Positions 32,977 to 42,549 of a DNA stretch of 64,000 nucleotides are shown piece after piece. Within the stretch, counting starts at the first letter, position 1, and every line of letters begins with the position of its first letter. The DNA is taken from NCBI RefSeq assembly GCF_001428825.1, contig NZ_LMIT01000002.1, positions 667,916 through 731,915 on the forward strand, read 5' to 3'. Origin of the DNA: Nocardioides sp. Root240 (GTDB lineage Bacteria; Actinomycetota; Actinomycetes; Propionibacteriales; Nocardioidaceae). Made by a program: the position numbers and the translations under genes. The notes under the pieces are model-generated. The model was not told the DNA's origin and searched no databases. It was given only the letters and a program-made list of their open reading frames with translations.

Positions 32977-33861
32977 GTGGACGCCTTCACCACCCCGCTG
33001 CTCGCCGGTACGGCGACCGGCGCACTGCTCCTCATCGCCGCCCTCGGCCTGGCCCTCACCTTCGGCCAGATGGGCGTGATCAACATGGCGCACGGCGAGT
33101 TCCTCATGGCCGGCGCCTACACGACGTACCTGACCCAGCAGGTCGTGACGAACACCGACCTGTCGATCCTCGTCGCCCTCCCGGCCGCCTTCCTGGTGGC
33201 CGGTGCCCTCGGCCTCCTGCTGGAGGTGGCGATCATCCAGTGGATGTACCGTCGCCCGCTCGACACGCTGCTGGTCACCGTCGGCGTCAGCCTCCTGCTC
33301 CAGCAGCTCGCCAAGGACGTGTTCGGCGCCCAGGGCGACCCGGTGCAGACGCCCGGCTGGCTCGACGGCAACATCGACGTCTTCGGCTACCACTGGCCGT
33401 ACCGGCAGATGTTCACGATCCTGCTGGCCGTGGCCGCGCTGGCCGCGCTGGGGGCGCTGCTGAGGTACACCTCCTACGGACGGCAGATCCGGGCCACGGT
33501 CCAGAACCGGGACCTCGCGGAGACGATGGGTGTCTCGACGCGCACGGTCGACCGGGTGACCTTCTTCGTCGGCTCCGGGCTCGCCGGGGTGGGCGGGGTG
33601 GCGGTCTCGCTGATCTCCGGCACCAACCCGAACCTCGGGACGACCTACATCATCTCGGCGTTCCTCGTCGTGGTGGCGGGTGGCCTCGGCCAGCTCCGCG
33701 GCACCGTCATCGCGGCGTTCACGGTCGGGGTGGTGACCGCCTTCTTCACCGACTGGTTCAGCTCGAGCATGGCGCAGGTCCTCACCTTCGCGCTCGTCGT
33801 CGTCTTCCTCCAGCTCAGGCCGCAGGGCCTGTTCACCGTGCGCACCAGGGGTCTCGCATGA
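32977..33861 (+). CDS. urtB: Urea ABC transporter permease UrtB
   Basis: A 294-residue branched-chain-amino-acid-type permease (LivH-like) with eight to nine hydrophobic segments. Family motifs are GQMGVINMAHGEFLMAGAYTTYL near the N-terminus and GSGLAGVGGVAVSLISGTNPNLGTTYIISAFLVVVAGGLGQLRGTVIAAF in the C-terminal half. The GTG at 32977 has AGGAG 6 nt upstream. An upstream ATG at 32932 lies in the urtA-urtB hairpin and is unlikely. It overlaps urtC by 4 bp. Confidence 0.92.
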   Translation: MDAFTTPLLAGTATGALLLIAALGLALTFGQMGVINMAHGEFLMAGAYTTYLTQQVVTNTDLSILVALPAAFLVAGALGLLLEVAIIQWMYRRPLDTLLVTVGVSLLLQQLAKDVFGAQGDPVQTPGWLDGNIDVFGYHWPYRQMFTILLAVAALAALGALLRYTSYGRQIRATVQNRDLAETMGVSTRTVDRVTFFVGSGLAGVGGVAVSLISGTNPNLGTTYIISAFLVVVAGGLGQLRGTVIAAFTVGVVTAFFTDWFSSSMAQVLTFALVVVFLQLRPQGLFTVRTRGLA

Positions 33862-34940
33862 ACCGGCTTCTCCCGCTCGCCCGTACCTGGGGCCCGCTGA
33901 TCGGCATCGCCCTGGTCGCGATCGCCCTGCTCGTGGTCGCGCCGGCCGTCCTCAGCCCGTTCCGGCTCAACAACCTCGGCAAGTACGTCTGCTGGGCGAT
34001 CGCCGGCGTCGGCATCGGCCTGGCCTGGGGGCGCGGCGGCATGCTGGTGATGGGCCAGGGTGTCTTCTTCGGCCTCGGCGGCTACGCCATGGCGATGCAC
34101 CTCAAGCTCGAGGCCGCGATGGCGACCGGCGGTCCGGACGCGATCCCCGACTTCATGGTCCTCTACGGCGACGGCACGATGCCCGGCTGGTGGGAGCCCT
34201 TCCGCAGCGGCGCCTTCACGCTCTTCGCGATCGTGGCCCTCCCGGCGGTCGCGGCCACGATCCTGGGCTGGGCGATCTTCAAGAGACGGGTCAAGGGCGC
34301 CTACTTCGCGATCCTGACCCAGGCGCTGGCGGTGGCCTTCGCGACCCTGCTGATCGCGACGATCAAGCAGACCGGCGGGTTCAACGGCCTCAACCAGTTC
34401 ACCCTGTTCTTCGGCTACAACCTCTACGACCCGGTCAACAAGAAGATGATCTACTCGATCGCTGCCGCAGTGCTGGTGGTCTGCCTGGTCGTCGTGTGGC
34501 AGCTTTACCGCAGCCGCTTCGGCGAGCTGCTGGTCGCCACGCGCGACGCCGAGGAGCGGGTCCGCTTCCTGGGCCACGACCCGGCCAACATCAAGCTGGT
34601 GGCCTTCATCGTGGCCGCGATCATGGCGAGCATCGGCGGCGCGCTCTTCGCGCCGATCACCGGGATCATCTCCCCCAGCGACGTCGACGCCACGGCCTCG
34701 ATCTTCCTGATCGCCGGCGTCGCCCTCGGCGGCCGGGCGCTGCTGCTCGGCCCGGCGCTCGGCGCGTTGGCGGTCGGCTACGGCCGCACGGCGCTCTCGG
34801 AGTCCTTCCCGGACCAGTGGACCTACTTCCTGGGGCTGCTGTTCATCGTGGTCATCCTCTTCTTCCCCTCCGGCCTCGGCAACGCGTGGTCGCAGGTCAC
34901 CCAGCGGCTCCGTCCCCAGCACCAGGAGGCGACCCGATGA
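33858..34940 (+). CDS. urtC: Urea ABC transporter permease UrtC
   Basis: A 360-residue LivM-like permease with about ten hydrophobic segments. Characteristic stretches are CWAIAGVGIGLAWGRGGMLVMGQGVFFGLGGYAMAMHLKLE, the long periplasmic loop around GPDAIPDFMVLYGDGTMPGWWEPF typical of UrtC, and EERVRFLGHDPANIKLVAFIVAAIMASIGGALFAPITGIISPSDV. Its ATG overlaps the urtB stop and its own stop overlaps urtD, both by 4 bp, indicating translational coupling. Confidence 0.93.
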   Translation: MNRLLPLARTWGPLIGIALVAIALLVVAPAVLSPFRLNNLGKYVCWAIAGVGIGLAWGRGGMLVMGQGVFFGLGGYAMAMHLKLEAAMATGGPDAIPDFMVLYGDGTMPGWWEPFRSGAFTLFAIVALPAVAATILGWAIFKRRVKGAYFAILTQALAVAFATLLIATIKQTGGFNGLNQFTLFFGYNLYDPVNKKMIYSIAAAVLVVCLVVVWQLYRSRFGELLVATRDAEERVRFLGHDPANIKLVAFIVAAIMASIGGALFAPITGIISPSDVDATASIFLIAGVALGGRALLLGPALGALAVGYGRTALSESFPDQWTYFLGLLFIVVILFFPSGLGNAWSQVTQRLRPQHQEATR

Positions 34941-35758
34941 ACGACGACTACCTCGAGATCCGGGACCTGACCGTCGAGTTCGACGGCTTCCGGGCCATCG
35001 ACGGAGTGGACCTGACCCTGCTCCAGGGGCAGCTGCACTTCCTGATCGGTCCGAACGGCGCGGGGAAGACCACGCTGGTCGACGCGGTCACCGGCCTGGT
35101 GCCCGCGACCGGGCTGGCGCGCTACCGGCACCGCGACCTGCTCGCGACCAAGTCCCACCGGATCGTGCGGGCCGGCATCGGTCGTACCTTCCAGACCGCG
35201 ACGGTGTTCGAGGGCCTCTCGGTCCTGCAGAACCTCGACATCGCCGGCGGCATCCACCGCTCGGCGTGGAAGATGGTGCTCGCCCGCCGCGGCACGCCGT
35301 CGTACGTCGAGGAGGCGCTCGAGACCATCGGGCTCTCGCACCTGCGCGACCGGCCGGCCGGGGTGCTCGCCCACGGCCAGAAGCAGTGGCTCGAGATCGG
35401 CATGCTGCTGGTCCAGGACGCCCGCGTGATGCTGCTCGACGAGCCGGTCGCGGGCATGAGTGCCGAGGAGCGCGAGGAGACCGGTGAGCTGCTGCGCCGC
35501 ATCGGCCGGGAGCGGACGATCGTCGTCATCGAGCACGACATGGACTTCGTGCGCAGCTACGCCGACGTCGTGACGGTCATGCACGCCGGCAAGGTGCTCG
35601 CGGAGGGAAGCGTCGCCGAGATCCAGGCCGACCCCCGGGTCCAGGAGGTCTACCTGGGCCGGCAGGCGGAGGCAGGTGCGCCCGAGACGAGTGGTGCCGA
35701 GACGAGTGGTGCCGAGACGAGTGGTGCCGAGACGAGCCAGGAGGCCGGCCATGCTTGA
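34937..35758 (+). CDS. urtD: Urea ABC transporter ATP-binding protein UrtD
   Basis: A 273-residue LivG-like ATPase. Walker A GPNGAGKTT (about residue 39), Q-loop GRTFQTATVFEGLSVLQN, the variant signature LAHGQKQWLEIGMLL typical of UrtD, Walker B ARVMLLDEPVAGMSAEE and the H-loop IEHDMDFV are present. The C-terminal tail consists of a tandem repeat encoding (ETSGA)n, residues 250-267, after the conserved VYLGRQ ending, and is dispensable in appearance. It overlaps urtE by 8 bp. Confidence 0.93.
   Translation: MNDDYLEIRDLTVEFDGFRAIDGVDLTLLQGQLHFLIGPNGAGKTTLVDAVTGLVPATGLARYRHRDLLATKSHRIVRAGIGRTFQTATVFEGLSVLQNLDIAGGIHRSAWKMVLARRGTPSYVEEALETIGLSHLRDRPAGVLAHGQKQWLEIGMLLVQDARVMLLDEPVAGMSAEEREETGELLRRIGRERTIVVIEHDMDFVRSYADVVTVMHAGKVLAEGSVAEIQADPRVQEVYLGRQAEAGAPETSGAETSGAETSGAETSQEAGHA
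35684..35737 (+). repeat. 15-bp tandem repeat at the 3' end of urtD
   Basis: Three identical copies of GAGACGAGTGGTGCC (35684-35728) and a 9-bp partial copy encode ETSGAETSGAETSGAETS. The perfect identity suggests recent slippage and a length that may vary between strains. The frame is kept because the unit is a multiple of three. Confidence 0.85.
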
Positions 35759-36431
35759 GCTGCGCGACGTGACCGCCGGCTACGGCCGGACCCGGGTCCT
35801 CGAGAACGTGTCACTGGAGGTGCCCCAGGATGGTGCCGTGGCCGTGATGGGCCACAACGGCGCGGGCAAGACGACCCTGCTGCGAGTGGCGGTCGGCCTG
35901 CTGCCGGTGATGAGCGGCCAGGTCCTCATCGACGGCCAGGACGTGACCCGCCTGCGGCCGAACAAGCGGGTGGCCCGCGGCCTGGGCTACGTCCCCCAGG
36001 GGCAGCTGTCGTTCCCCCAGATGACGACGCTGGAGAACCTGCAGCTCGTCGACACCGACCGCTCGGCGATCGACGGCGTGCTCGACACCTTCCCGGCGCT
36101 GCGCGACCTCCTCGGCCGCCGCGCCGGCCTGCTCTCCGGTGGCCAGCGCCAGCAGCTCGCCATCGCACGCACCCTGCTGACCAAGCCGCGGCTGCTGATC
36201 CTCGACGAGCCGACCGAGGGCATCCAGCCCAACGTGGTGGCCGAGATCGAGGGCGTGATCACCGCACTGACGGCACGGGGCGACCTGTCCGTGCTGCTGG
36301 TCGAGCAGCACGTCGGCTTCGCGCTCCGCAGCACCGGCTCGTACTACGTCCTCGAGTCCGGACGGGTCACGTCCAGCGGCGAGGGCGGCCCGGGGGCCCT
36401 CGCCGCCGTCCGCGCCGCGATGGCCGTCTGA
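35751..36431 (+). CDS. urtE: Urea ABC transporter ATP-binding protein UrtE
   Basis: A 226-residue LivF-like ATPase: Walker [10 protein letters not shown] (about residue 34), signature [17 protein letters not shown], Walker [21 protein letters not shown] and H-loop VEQHVGFA. The phrase TEGIQPNVV is characteristic of UrtE. It starts inside the last codons of urtD (8-bp overlap). ureA begins 10 bp after its stop, linking uptake and hydrolysis in one transcription unit. Confidence 0.93.
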   Translation: MLELRDVTAGYGRTRVLENVSLEVPQDGAVAVMGHNGAGKTTLLRVAVGLLPVMSGQVLIDGQDVTRLRPNKRVARGLGYVPQGQLSFPQMTTLENLQLVDTDRSAIDGVLDTFPALRDLLGRRAGLLSGGQRQQLAIARTLLTKPRLLILDEPTEGIQPNVVAEIEGVITALTARGDLSVLLVEQHVGFALRSTGSYYVLESGRVTSSGEGGPGALAAVRAAMAV

Positions 36432-36441
36432 GGGGGCGACG

Positions 36442-36744
36442 ATGCACCTGACCCCCTCCGACACGGAGAAGCTGCTGCTGAGCGTCGCCGGCATGGTCGC
36501 CCGCGACCGCCTGGACCGGGGTGTCCTCCTGAACTACCCCGAGTCCGTCGCGCTGCTGTCCTGCTGGGTGATCGAGGAGGCGCGCGCCGGCGCCCTCGTC
36601 GTCGAGCTCATGGAGCGCGGCCGCGAGGTGCTCCGGCGCGAGCAGGTCATGACGGGCGTCCCCGAGATGCTCGTCGACGTCCAGGTCGAGGCCACCTTCC
36701 GGGACGGGCGCAAGCTCGTCACCCTCCACCACCCGATCGCATGA
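36442..36744 (+). CDS. ureA: Urease subunit gamma
   Basis: A 100-residue gamma chain, the usual size. [50 protein letters not shown] and the ending [22 protein letters not shown] match UreA; it packs against UreB and UreC in the (abc)3 enzyme. It differs slightly from the common VxLTPREKEKLL opening but keeps the conserved LNYPE and HHPI. ureB starts 16 bp later. Confidence 0.94.
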   Translation: MHLTPSDTEKLLLSVAGMVARDRLDRGVLLNYPESVALLSCWVIEEARAGALVVELMERGREVLRREQVMTGVPEMLVDVQVEATFRDGRKLVTLHHPIA

Positions 36745-36760
36745 GGAGCGTGCAAGACCA

Positions 36761-37099
36761 GTGGGAATCGTGACCGACGGCCCGGGCGCCACCCGTCCCG
36801 GGCCGGGAACGGTGGTCCTCAACGCGGACCGCTCCCCCGACGAGCGAAGGGTGCTGGTCGTGACCAACACCGGTGACCGGCCGGTCCAGATCGGCTCCCA
36901 CCTGCACCTGCCGGACGCCAATGCAGCGCTCGCCTTCGACCGCGACGCCGCCCACGGCTTCCGGCTCGACGTGCCGTCCGGCACGTCGCGGCGGTTCGAG
37001 CCGGGCGCCTCGCAGGAGGTGGCGATCGTCGCGCTGCGGGGAGCGCGTGTCGTCCCGGGGCTGCAGGTGCGAGCGGGAGCGGGCGACCTCGATGGTTGA
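36761..37099 (+). CDS. ureB: Urease subunit beta
   Basis: A 112-residue beta chain. The conserved region [52 protein letters not shown] is typical (in the common form SHYHFFEVN, here SHLHLPDAN). The structural role is scaffolding of the trimer. The GTG at 36761 lacks a well-placed ribosome-binding site; a GTG three codons later is an alternative. It overlaps ureC by 8 bp. Confidence 0.93.
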   Translation: MGIVTDGPGATRPGPGTVVLNADRSPDERRVLVVTNTGDRPVQIGSHLHLPDANAALAFDRDAAHGFRLDVPSGTSRRFEPGASQEVAIVALRGARVVPGLQVRAGAGDLDG

Positions 37100-38798
37100 G
37101 ATCAGCCGGGCGGCGTACGCCGCCCTCTACGGACCGACGGTCGGAGACCAGGTCCGGCTCGGGGACACCGACCTGTGGATCGAGGTCGAGCAGGACTGGG
37201 TGATCGGCGGCGAGGAGGCGGTCTTCGGCGGCGGCAAGTCGATCCGTGAGTCGATGGCCCAGTCGATGCGCACGTCGGCGGAGGGCGCGCTGGACACCGT
37301 CATCACGAACGCGCTCGTGCTCGACCACTGGGGCATCGTGCGTGCCGACGTGGGGATCCGCGACGGCCGGATCGTCGCGCTCGGCCGCTCGGGCAACCCC
37401 GACATCGCCGACGGCGTGCACCCGGACCTCGTCATCGGTCCCGGCACCGACGTCGTCTCCGGCGAGGGCAAGATCCTCACCGCGGGCGCGATCGACGTGC
37501 ACGTCCACCTGCTGTCGCGCTCGCAGCTCGTCGAGGCGCTCGCCACCGGCATCACCACGATCGCCGGTGGCGGCACCGGACCGTCCGAGGGATCGAAGGC
37601 CACCACGGTCACGCCCGGCGCGTGGCACCTCGCGAACGTCCACCGCGCGCTCGACTCCGTACCGCTCAACATCCTGCTCTTCGGCAAGGGCAACACGGTC
37701 AGCGCCGGCGGCCTCGCCGAGCAGGCCCTCGGCGGCGCCGCGGGCTACAAGGTCCACGAGGACTGGGGGTCCACGCCCGCGGCGATCGACGCCTCCCTGC
37801 GCGCGGCCGACGAGTTCGGCCTCCAGGTGGCGCTGCACTCCGACAGCCTCAACGAGGCCGGGTACGTCGAGTCGACCATCGGCGCGATCGCGGGCCGCGG
37901 CATCCACGCCTTCCACGCCGAGGGCGCCGGCGGCGGGCACGCGCCGGACATCCTGACCGTGGCCTCGCTGCCGCACGTGATCCCCGGCTCGACCAACCCG
38001 ACGCTGCCGCACACCGTGAACACGGTCGCTGAGCACCTCGACATGCTGATGGTCTGCCACCACCTGAACCCGCAGGTGCCCGAGGACCTCGCGTTCGCCG
38101 AGTCGCGGATCCGGGCGACGACCATCGCGGCCGAGGACCTGCTCCACGACATCGGGGCGCTGTCGATCACCTCCTCCGACGCGCAGGCCATGGGGCGCAT
38201 CGGCGAGGTGGTCTGCCGGACCTGGCAGGTGGCGCACGTGATGAAGGCCCGGTACGGCGCCCACGGCGACCTCGCCGTCGGTCCCGCCGACAACGCCCGT
38301 GCCCGCCGGTACGTCGCCAAGTACACGATCAACCCCGCGGTGGCGCACGGGATCGACCACGAGGTCGGCTCGGTCGAGCCGGGCAAGCTGGCCGACCTCG
38401 TGCTCTGGGACCCGCGCTTCTTCGGCATCCGGCCGCAGGTGGTGATGAAGTCCGGAGCGCTCGTGTGGGGGGCGCTCGGGGACCCCAACGCCTCCATCCC
38501 GACACCCCAGCCGGTGCTCATGCGGCCGACCCTCGCCGACGACGGCAGCGCGCATGCGGTCAGCTTCGTGTCGCCAGCGGCCCTGGAGGACGGGTTGGAG
38601 GAGCGGCTCGGGCTGCGGCGACGGCTGGTGGGCGTGCGGCCCACCCGTGCCCTCACCAAGGCGGACATGGTCAACAACACCGCCCTGCCCCGGATCGACA
38701 TCGACCCGGAGACCTTCGCCATCGACGTCGAGGGCGAGCGGATCGTCGCCGCACCCGCCGGGGAGCTGCCGCTGGCGCAGCTCTACGCGATGTTCTGA
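37092..38798 (+). CDS. ureC: Urease subunit alpha
   Basis: A 568-residue catalytic subunit hydrolysing urea to ammonia and carbamate at a dinickel centre. Metal ligands are DVHVHLL (two His), the carbamylated lysine K220 in GYKVHEDWG, the histidines in [11 protein letters not shown] and GAGGGHAPD, and the Asp in [10 protein letters not shown]. The mobile-flap cysteine is C322 in MVCHHLNP. All active-site residues are present, so the enzyme should be functional once loaded by UreD, UreF and UreG. No ureE is seen. It overlaps ureB by 8 bp. Confidence 0.96.
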   Translation: MVEISRAAYAALYGPTVGDQVRLGDTDLWIEVEQDWVIGGEEAVFGGGKSIRESMAQSMRTSAEGALDTVITNALVLDHWGIVRADVGIRDGRIVALGRSGNPDIADGVHPDLVIGPGTDVVSGEGKILTAGAIDVHVHLLSRSQLVEALATGITTIAGGGTGPSEGSKATTVTPGAWHLANVHRALDSVPLNILLFGKGNTVSAGGLAEQALGGAAGYKVHEDWGSTPAAIDASLRAADEFGLQVALHSDSLNEAGYVESTIGAIAGRGIHAFHAEGAGGGHAPDILTVASLPHVIPGSTNPTLPHTVNTVAEHLDMLMVCHHLNPQVPEDLAFAESRIRATTIAAEDLLHDIGALSITSSDAQAMGRIGEVVCRTWQVAHVMKARYGAHGDLAVGPADNARARRYVAKYTINPAVAHGIDHEVGSVEPGKLADLVLWDPRFFGIRPQVVMKSGALVWGALGDPNASIPTPQPVLMRPTLADDGSAHAVSFVSPAALEDGLEERLGLRRRLVGVRPTRALTKADMVNNTALPRIDIDPETFAIDVEGERIVAAPAGELPLAQLYAMF

Positions 38799-38805
38799 GA
38801 CGCGC

Positions 38806-39465
38806 ATGGCCGATCCGGAGCTGCTCGCGATGCTGCTGGCCGACGCGCGCCTGCCCGTCGCGGGGCACACCCAGTCGGGGACGCTCGAGGGCGCCGTGAT
38901 GGGAGGGCTGTCGGCGGCCGACGTGCCGTCGTACCTGAGGGCGAGGTTGGTGGGCGTGACCCGCGTCGAGGCGGGCACCGCCGTCGCCGCCCGCCGGGCG
39001 GTGCTCGACGCCGAGCCGCTCGCCGCAGTCGAGACCGCGTGGGCGGCGCGGACCGTGACACCAGCCGTGCGGGTGGCTTCGCGCACGCAGGCCCGTGCGC
39101 TGCTGCGGCTGGCGTCGAGACTGTGGCCCGACGCGGTGCTGCCGCTGGCTCCCCTGCCCGCCCCGAGCCGGTCGGTCGTCCTCGGCGCGCTCGCCGGCGG
39201 GCTCGGCCTGGGTGCCGAGTCCCTCGCGCGAGTCGTCGCCTACGACGACGTGCAGACCGTGTGCGCGGCCTCCCTCAAGCTGCTGCCCCTCGACCCGGCG
39301 GTCGTCACCGGGTGGGTGGTCGACGCGCTGCCGGGCGTCGAGGAGGTCGTCGCCGCGACCGCCGGAATCAAGGACCCCAGCGAGGTTCCCGCCGTCGCGG
39401 CACCCCAGATCGAGGCCTGGGCACACGCCCACGCCCGCACCACCAGGAGGTTGTTCCGTGCATGA
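38806..39465 (+). CDS. ureF: Urease accessory protein UreF
   Basis: A 219-residue all-helical protein. The opening [31 protein letters not shown] corresponds to the conserved QLxDSxxPxGGFSHSxGLE region, here diverged. It joins UreD and UreG on apo-urease and acts as the GTPase-activating factor during nickel insertion. Order after ureC and overlap with ureG (8 bp) support the call, though similarity by eye is weaker than for other urease genes. Confidence 0.88.
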   Translation: MADPELLAMLLADARLPVAGHTQSGTLEGAVMGGLSAADVPSYLRARLVGVTRVEAGTAVAARRAVLDAEPLAAVETAWAARTVTPAVRVASRTQARALLRLASRLWPDAVLPLAPLPAPSRSVVLGALAGGLGLGAESLARVVAYDDVQTVCAASLKLLPLDPAVVTGWVVDALPGVEEVVAATAGIKDPSEVPAVAAPQIEAWAHAHARTTRRLFRA

Positions 39466-40168
39466 CCACCACCCCCACGACCACGTCCAGCGACCCCTGC
39501 GCCTGGGCGTCTGCGGTCCCGTCGGCACCGGCAAGAGCTCGCTGATCGCACTGCTGTGCCGTGAGCTCTCGGCTCGGCTGAGCCTGGCCGTGGTCACCAA
39601 CGACATCTACACCGACGAGGACGCCCGGTTCCTGCGCTCGGCGGGCGTGCTGGCCGAGGACCGGATCCGCGCCGTGGAGACGGGAGCCTGCCCCCACACC
39701 GCGATCCGCGACGACATCAGCGCCAACCTGATGGAGGTCGAAGCGCTCGAGCAGGACTACCCCGACCTGGACGTGGTCCTCCTGGAGTCCGGCGGCGACA
39801 ACCTGACGGCGACCTTCTCCCCCGCGCTCGTCGACGCGCAGGTGTTCGTGCTCGACGTCGCCGGCGGGGGCGACGTCGCCCGCAAGGGTGGCCCGGGCAT
39901 CGAGCGCGCCGACCTGCTCGTCGTGAACAAGACCGACCTGGCGCCGTACGTCGGGGTGGACGTGGTGCAGATGCGCGCCGACGCCGTCGCCGCCCGCGAC
40001 GGACGACCCGTCGTCGCGCTGTCACGTCACGACCGCGAGAGCATCGACGCGCTGCTCGACTGGGTCCTCGCGGTCCGCTCCGCGCACCAGCACGGCGACC
40101 TGGTGCCGGTCGACCCCGGGCCGATGGCACCGCACTTCCACGCCGACGAGCATGCTCACAGCCACTGA
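39458..40168 (+). CDS. ureG: Urease accessory GTPase UreG
   Basis: A 236-residue SIMIBI-class GTPase that provides energy for nickel delivery. Motifs: His-rich N-terminus (HDHHPHDH) able to bind nickel, P-loop GPVGTGKSS (about residue 19), [32 protein letters not shown] (G3), NKTDLAPYV (G4), and a second His-rich end ([12 protein letters not shown]). The two metal-binding tails could compensate for the missing UreE. The GTG start has AGGAGG 7 nt upstream and overlaps ureF. ureD starts inside its end. Confidence 0.94.
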   Translation: MHDHHPHDHVQRPLRLGVCGPVGTGKSSLIALLCRELSARLSLAVVTNDIYTDEDARFLRSAGVLAEDRIRAVETGACPHTAIRDDISANLMEVEALEQDYPDLDVVLLESGGDNLTATFSPALVDAQVFVLDVAGGGDVARKGGPGIERADLLVVNKTDLAPYVGVDVVQMRADAVAARDGRPVVALSRHDRESIDALLDWVLAVRSAHQHGDLVPVDPGPMAPHFHADEHAHSH

Positions 40169-40904
40169 GCGCCTGGGCCGCACGCGGATCCGCGTGTCGT
40201 CCGGAGCCGGCGGCGCGCGCTGCCAGGTCCGGACCGCCGTCAGCCGCTCGGACGCGACCGCCTCCGCGCTCCGTCCGATGGTCATCGGGCACGACGCGGG
40301 CAGGGCGCGGGTCGCACTGGTGCCCGAGGGAGCGCTGCTGCTGGCCGGTGACGCGATCGAAGTCGACGTGACCGTCGACGACGGCCTCGAGCTGGACCTC
40401 GTCGAGCCCGGCGGCACGGTCGCCTACGACATGCGCGGCGAGAGCGCCCGGTGGGACGTCCGGATCGCCCTCGGACAGGACGCGAGGCTGACGTGGGCCG
40501 GGCAGCCGTTCGTCGTCGCCGAGGGCGCCGACGTCGTCCGCTCGCTGCGCGTCCGGTCCGGCGCCGGCGCCCGGCTGGCCCTGCGCGAGACGCTGGTCCT
40601 GGGCCGGTACGGCGAGCAGCCCGGCTCCGTGCGCCAGACGAGCACCGTCCTCGACCCCGCCGGTCAGCCGGTCCTGGTGGAGGACCTGCCGCTCGACGCC
40701 GACTCCGCCCCGCTGCTCCTCGGCGGCCACCGGGTCCTGACGAGCGTGCTCGCCCTGCTGCCGGAGCCCGGCGAGACGGCCGACGACGCGGACCGCTACG
40801 ACCTCGACGCCCCGGACGCCGTGCTGTGGCGCCGCCTCGGGCACCAGGTCCACGACGCAGAGCTCACCGCCGCGTGGCGGCAGGTCTGCGTCCCGGGCAG
40901 GTGA
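40152..40904 (+). CDS. ureD: Urease accessory protein UreD
   Basis: A 250-residue beta-rich scaffold that binds urease first during activation. The conserved pattern includes [46 protein letters not shown], similar to UreD in ACxGRxxxAE-rich actinobacterial sequences, and [21 protein letters not shown] at the end. The ATG lies 17 bp inside ureG. It is the last gene of the cluster and ends 3 bp from the convergent UrtA-like gene. Confidence 0.88.
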   Translation: MLTATERLGRTRIRVSSGAGGARCQVRTAVSRSDATASALRPMVIGHDAGRARVALVPEGALLLAGDAIEVDVTVDDGLELDLVEPGGTVAYDMRGESARWDVRIALGQDARLTWAGQPFVVAEGADVVRSLRVRSGAGARLALRETLVLGRYGEQPGSVRQTSTVLDPAGQPVLVEDLPLDADSAPLLLGGHRVLTSVLALLPEPGETADDADRYDLDAPDAVLWRRLGHQVHDAELTAAWRQVCVPGR

Positions 40905-40907
40905 TCC

Positions 40908-41996
40908 TCAGTGGACGCGCGCGATCTGCTGCTCGATCCGGAACCCGAGGCCGTCGGCCGCGGCGACGTACACGTCCTGGTCGAGCAGGTTGCCGTCCAG
41001 CCGCATCAGGCCGCGGGGGCTGGAGTAGAAGTGCCCGCTGGGCAGCGCGGCGGCCGCATCCACGCTGAGCGAGCCGCAGACCTCGCCCACCCGGGCGAGG
41101 AAGGAGATGGCCTCGTAGCAGGACTCCCCCACCGCGTTGAGCGCCGGCGCCCACCGGCCCCACCGGGCGTAGTAGTCGCGCGCCAGCGCCGAGCTCTCGG
41201 CGGTGTCCATGCCGTCGAAGTAGGCCGCGGCGGCGTACAGGCCCTCGTTGGCCTCCGCACCCCCGGCGAGCAGGGTGTTCTCCTCGACGGCGGGGCTCAG
41301 CCGCGGCAGCGCGGCGGTCAGGCCGGAGCGGGCGAACTGGCGGTTGAAGTGGACGGCGTCCTGGCCCATCAGCAGCATGATCACCCCGTCGACGGGCTGT
41401 CGCTCGAGGTCGGCGATGACCGACGCGAAGTCGCTGGTGCCCAGCGGCACGTAGGTCTCGCTGACCACCTCCGATGCCGTGCCCTGCAGCGCGAGACGCG
41501 CGGTCGTGCCGGTCACCCGCGGGAAGACGTAGTCGTTGCCGAGGATCGCCCAGCGGCCCACGCCGAGCTCCTCGCGCATCCAGTGCGCCGCGGGCAGCAG
41601 CTGGTTGATCGGGCGCTCGCCGATCATGAAGACGCCCGGTGTCGGGTCGCCGCCCTCGTGCATCGCGCCGAAGGCGTAGACGACCCGTCCGCCGACGCGC
41701 CGGGTGATCGCCTGGCGCACGGCGGAGATGTGCCAGCCGGCGACCGCTTCGACCCGGCCCGCGTCGACCAGCCGGCCGACGTCCTCCGCGACCACCTCGG
41801 GCTCGCGCCCCGCATCCACCACCACGAGCTCGACCCGGCGACCCGTGATCCCGGTGCCCGCGTTGAGCTGTTCCACCGCGAGCTCGCCGCACGCCAGGCA
41901 GGACGGCCCGTAGAGGCCGGTCGGCCCCTGCAGCGGCACGACGAACGCCACCGGGAGGACGTCGTCCTGCCGGGCGTCGGGGCGCATGCGGGGCAC
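40908..41996 (-). CDS. Signal-less UrtA/AmiC-like amide-binding protein
   Basis: A 362-residue substrate-binding protein of the UrtA/FmdD/AmiC family: VLPVAFVVPLQGPTGLYGPSCLACGELAVEQLNAGTGITGRRVELVVVD, then AVAGWHISAVRQAITRRVGGRVVYAFGAM and GRWAILGNDYVFPRV. The GTG at 41996 (GGAGG 5 nt upstream) gives a protein without a signal peptide or lipobox, so it should stay in the cytoplasm. This matches AmiC of Pseudomonas, an amide sensor that controls amidase expression, more than a transporter subunit. It lies tail to tail with ureD and divergent from a MarR gene. A role as a urea or amide sensor is inferred. Confidence 0.75.
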   Translation of the reverse strand: MPRMRPDARQDDVLPVAFVVPLQGPTGLYGPSCLACGELAVEQLNAGTGITGRRVELVVVDAGREPEVVAEDVGRLVDAGRVEAVAGWHISAVRQAITRRVGGRVVYAFGAMHEGGDPTPGVFMIGERPINQLLPAAHWMREELGVGRWAILGNDYVFPRVTGTTARLALQGTASEVVSETYVPLGTSDFASVIADLERQPVDGVIMLLMGQDAVHFNRQFARSGLTAALPRLSPAVEENTLLAGGAEANEGLYAAAAYFDGMDTAESSALARDYYARWGRWAPALNAVGESCYEAISFLARVGEVCGSLSVDAAAALPSGHFYSSPRGLMRLDGNLLDQDVYVAAADGLGFRIEQQIARVH

Positions 41997-42151
41997 GGGG
42001 ACCTCCGTGCGGTCCGGGGCTGCTGCCGCCGGCGACGTTGCGGGCGAGGAGATCAACCGGAGTCTCTGTGGTGACGCCTAGGATAGGGCCGACGCCGCGG
42101 CGTGGCAGCGTCGTTCACGCGATTGTGACGAATCCGACCGAGGAGAGCGCC

Positions 42152-42514
42152 GTGAACCCGTCGAGCGTGGCAGTGCAGGTCCGCCAGGTCGAGGCCCGGC
42201 TGCGCCGCGCGCTCCAGCCGATCCTCGACGAGCACGGGCTCACCATGGACCACTGGCGCATCGTCGCGGTGGTGGGCGACGACCCCGGCCTGGCCATGAG
42301 CGCGGTCGCGAGCCTCGCCGTCGTCCCTGCTGCCAGCCTGACGCGCCACATGGACAAGCTCGTCGAGCACGGCATCGTCGTGCGCCGCATCGACCCGGCC
42401 GACAAGCGCCGCGCCGTCGTCGCGCTGTCCCCGCGGGGTGAGGAGTACGCCGCCCGGCTGCGTGCGGCCGAAAAGGCTGCGGATTGGTCCCAAACCGCAG
42501 GCGACACGCCGTAG
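42152..42514 (+). CDS. MarR-family regulator whose C-terminus is encoded by a repeat
   Basis: A 120-residue winged-helix protein. The DNA-binding region is LTMDHWRIVAVVGDDPGLAMSAVASLAVVPAASLTRHMDKLVEHGIVVRRIDPADKRRAVVALSPRGEEYAARLRAAEKAADW. MarR proteins are usually 140-160 residues; here the last 13 codons ([10 protein letters not shown] and flanks) and the stop lie inside repeat E, so the C-terminal dimerisation helix is probably shortened. The GTG start has AGGAG 8 nt upstream. It faces the amide-binding-protein gene and may control it. Function is likely, but dimer stability is uncertain. Confidence 0.75.
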   Translation: MNPSSVAVQVRQVEARLRRALQPILDEHGLTMDHWRIVAVVGDDPGLAMSAVASLAVVPAASLTRHMDKLVEHGIVVRRIDPADKRRAVVALSPRGEEYAARLRAAEKAADWSQTAGDTP

Positions 42515-42547
42515 GAACTGCGGTTTGGGACCAAACCGCAGCCCTTT
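42471..42547. repeat. Repeat E: inverted pair of palindromes forming a long hairpin
   Basis: Two palindromes, 42478-42499 (one mismatch, A for T) and 42519-42540 (perfect), are head to head with a 19-nt spacer that begins GGCGACACGCC. The arms extend to AAAAGG on the left and CCCTTTT on the right. This gives an extended hairpin between the convergent MarR and helY genes, with T-tracts on both strands, resembling a bidirectional terminator. The left arm overlaps the last MarR codons. Confidence 0.88.
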
Positions 42548-42549
42548 TC

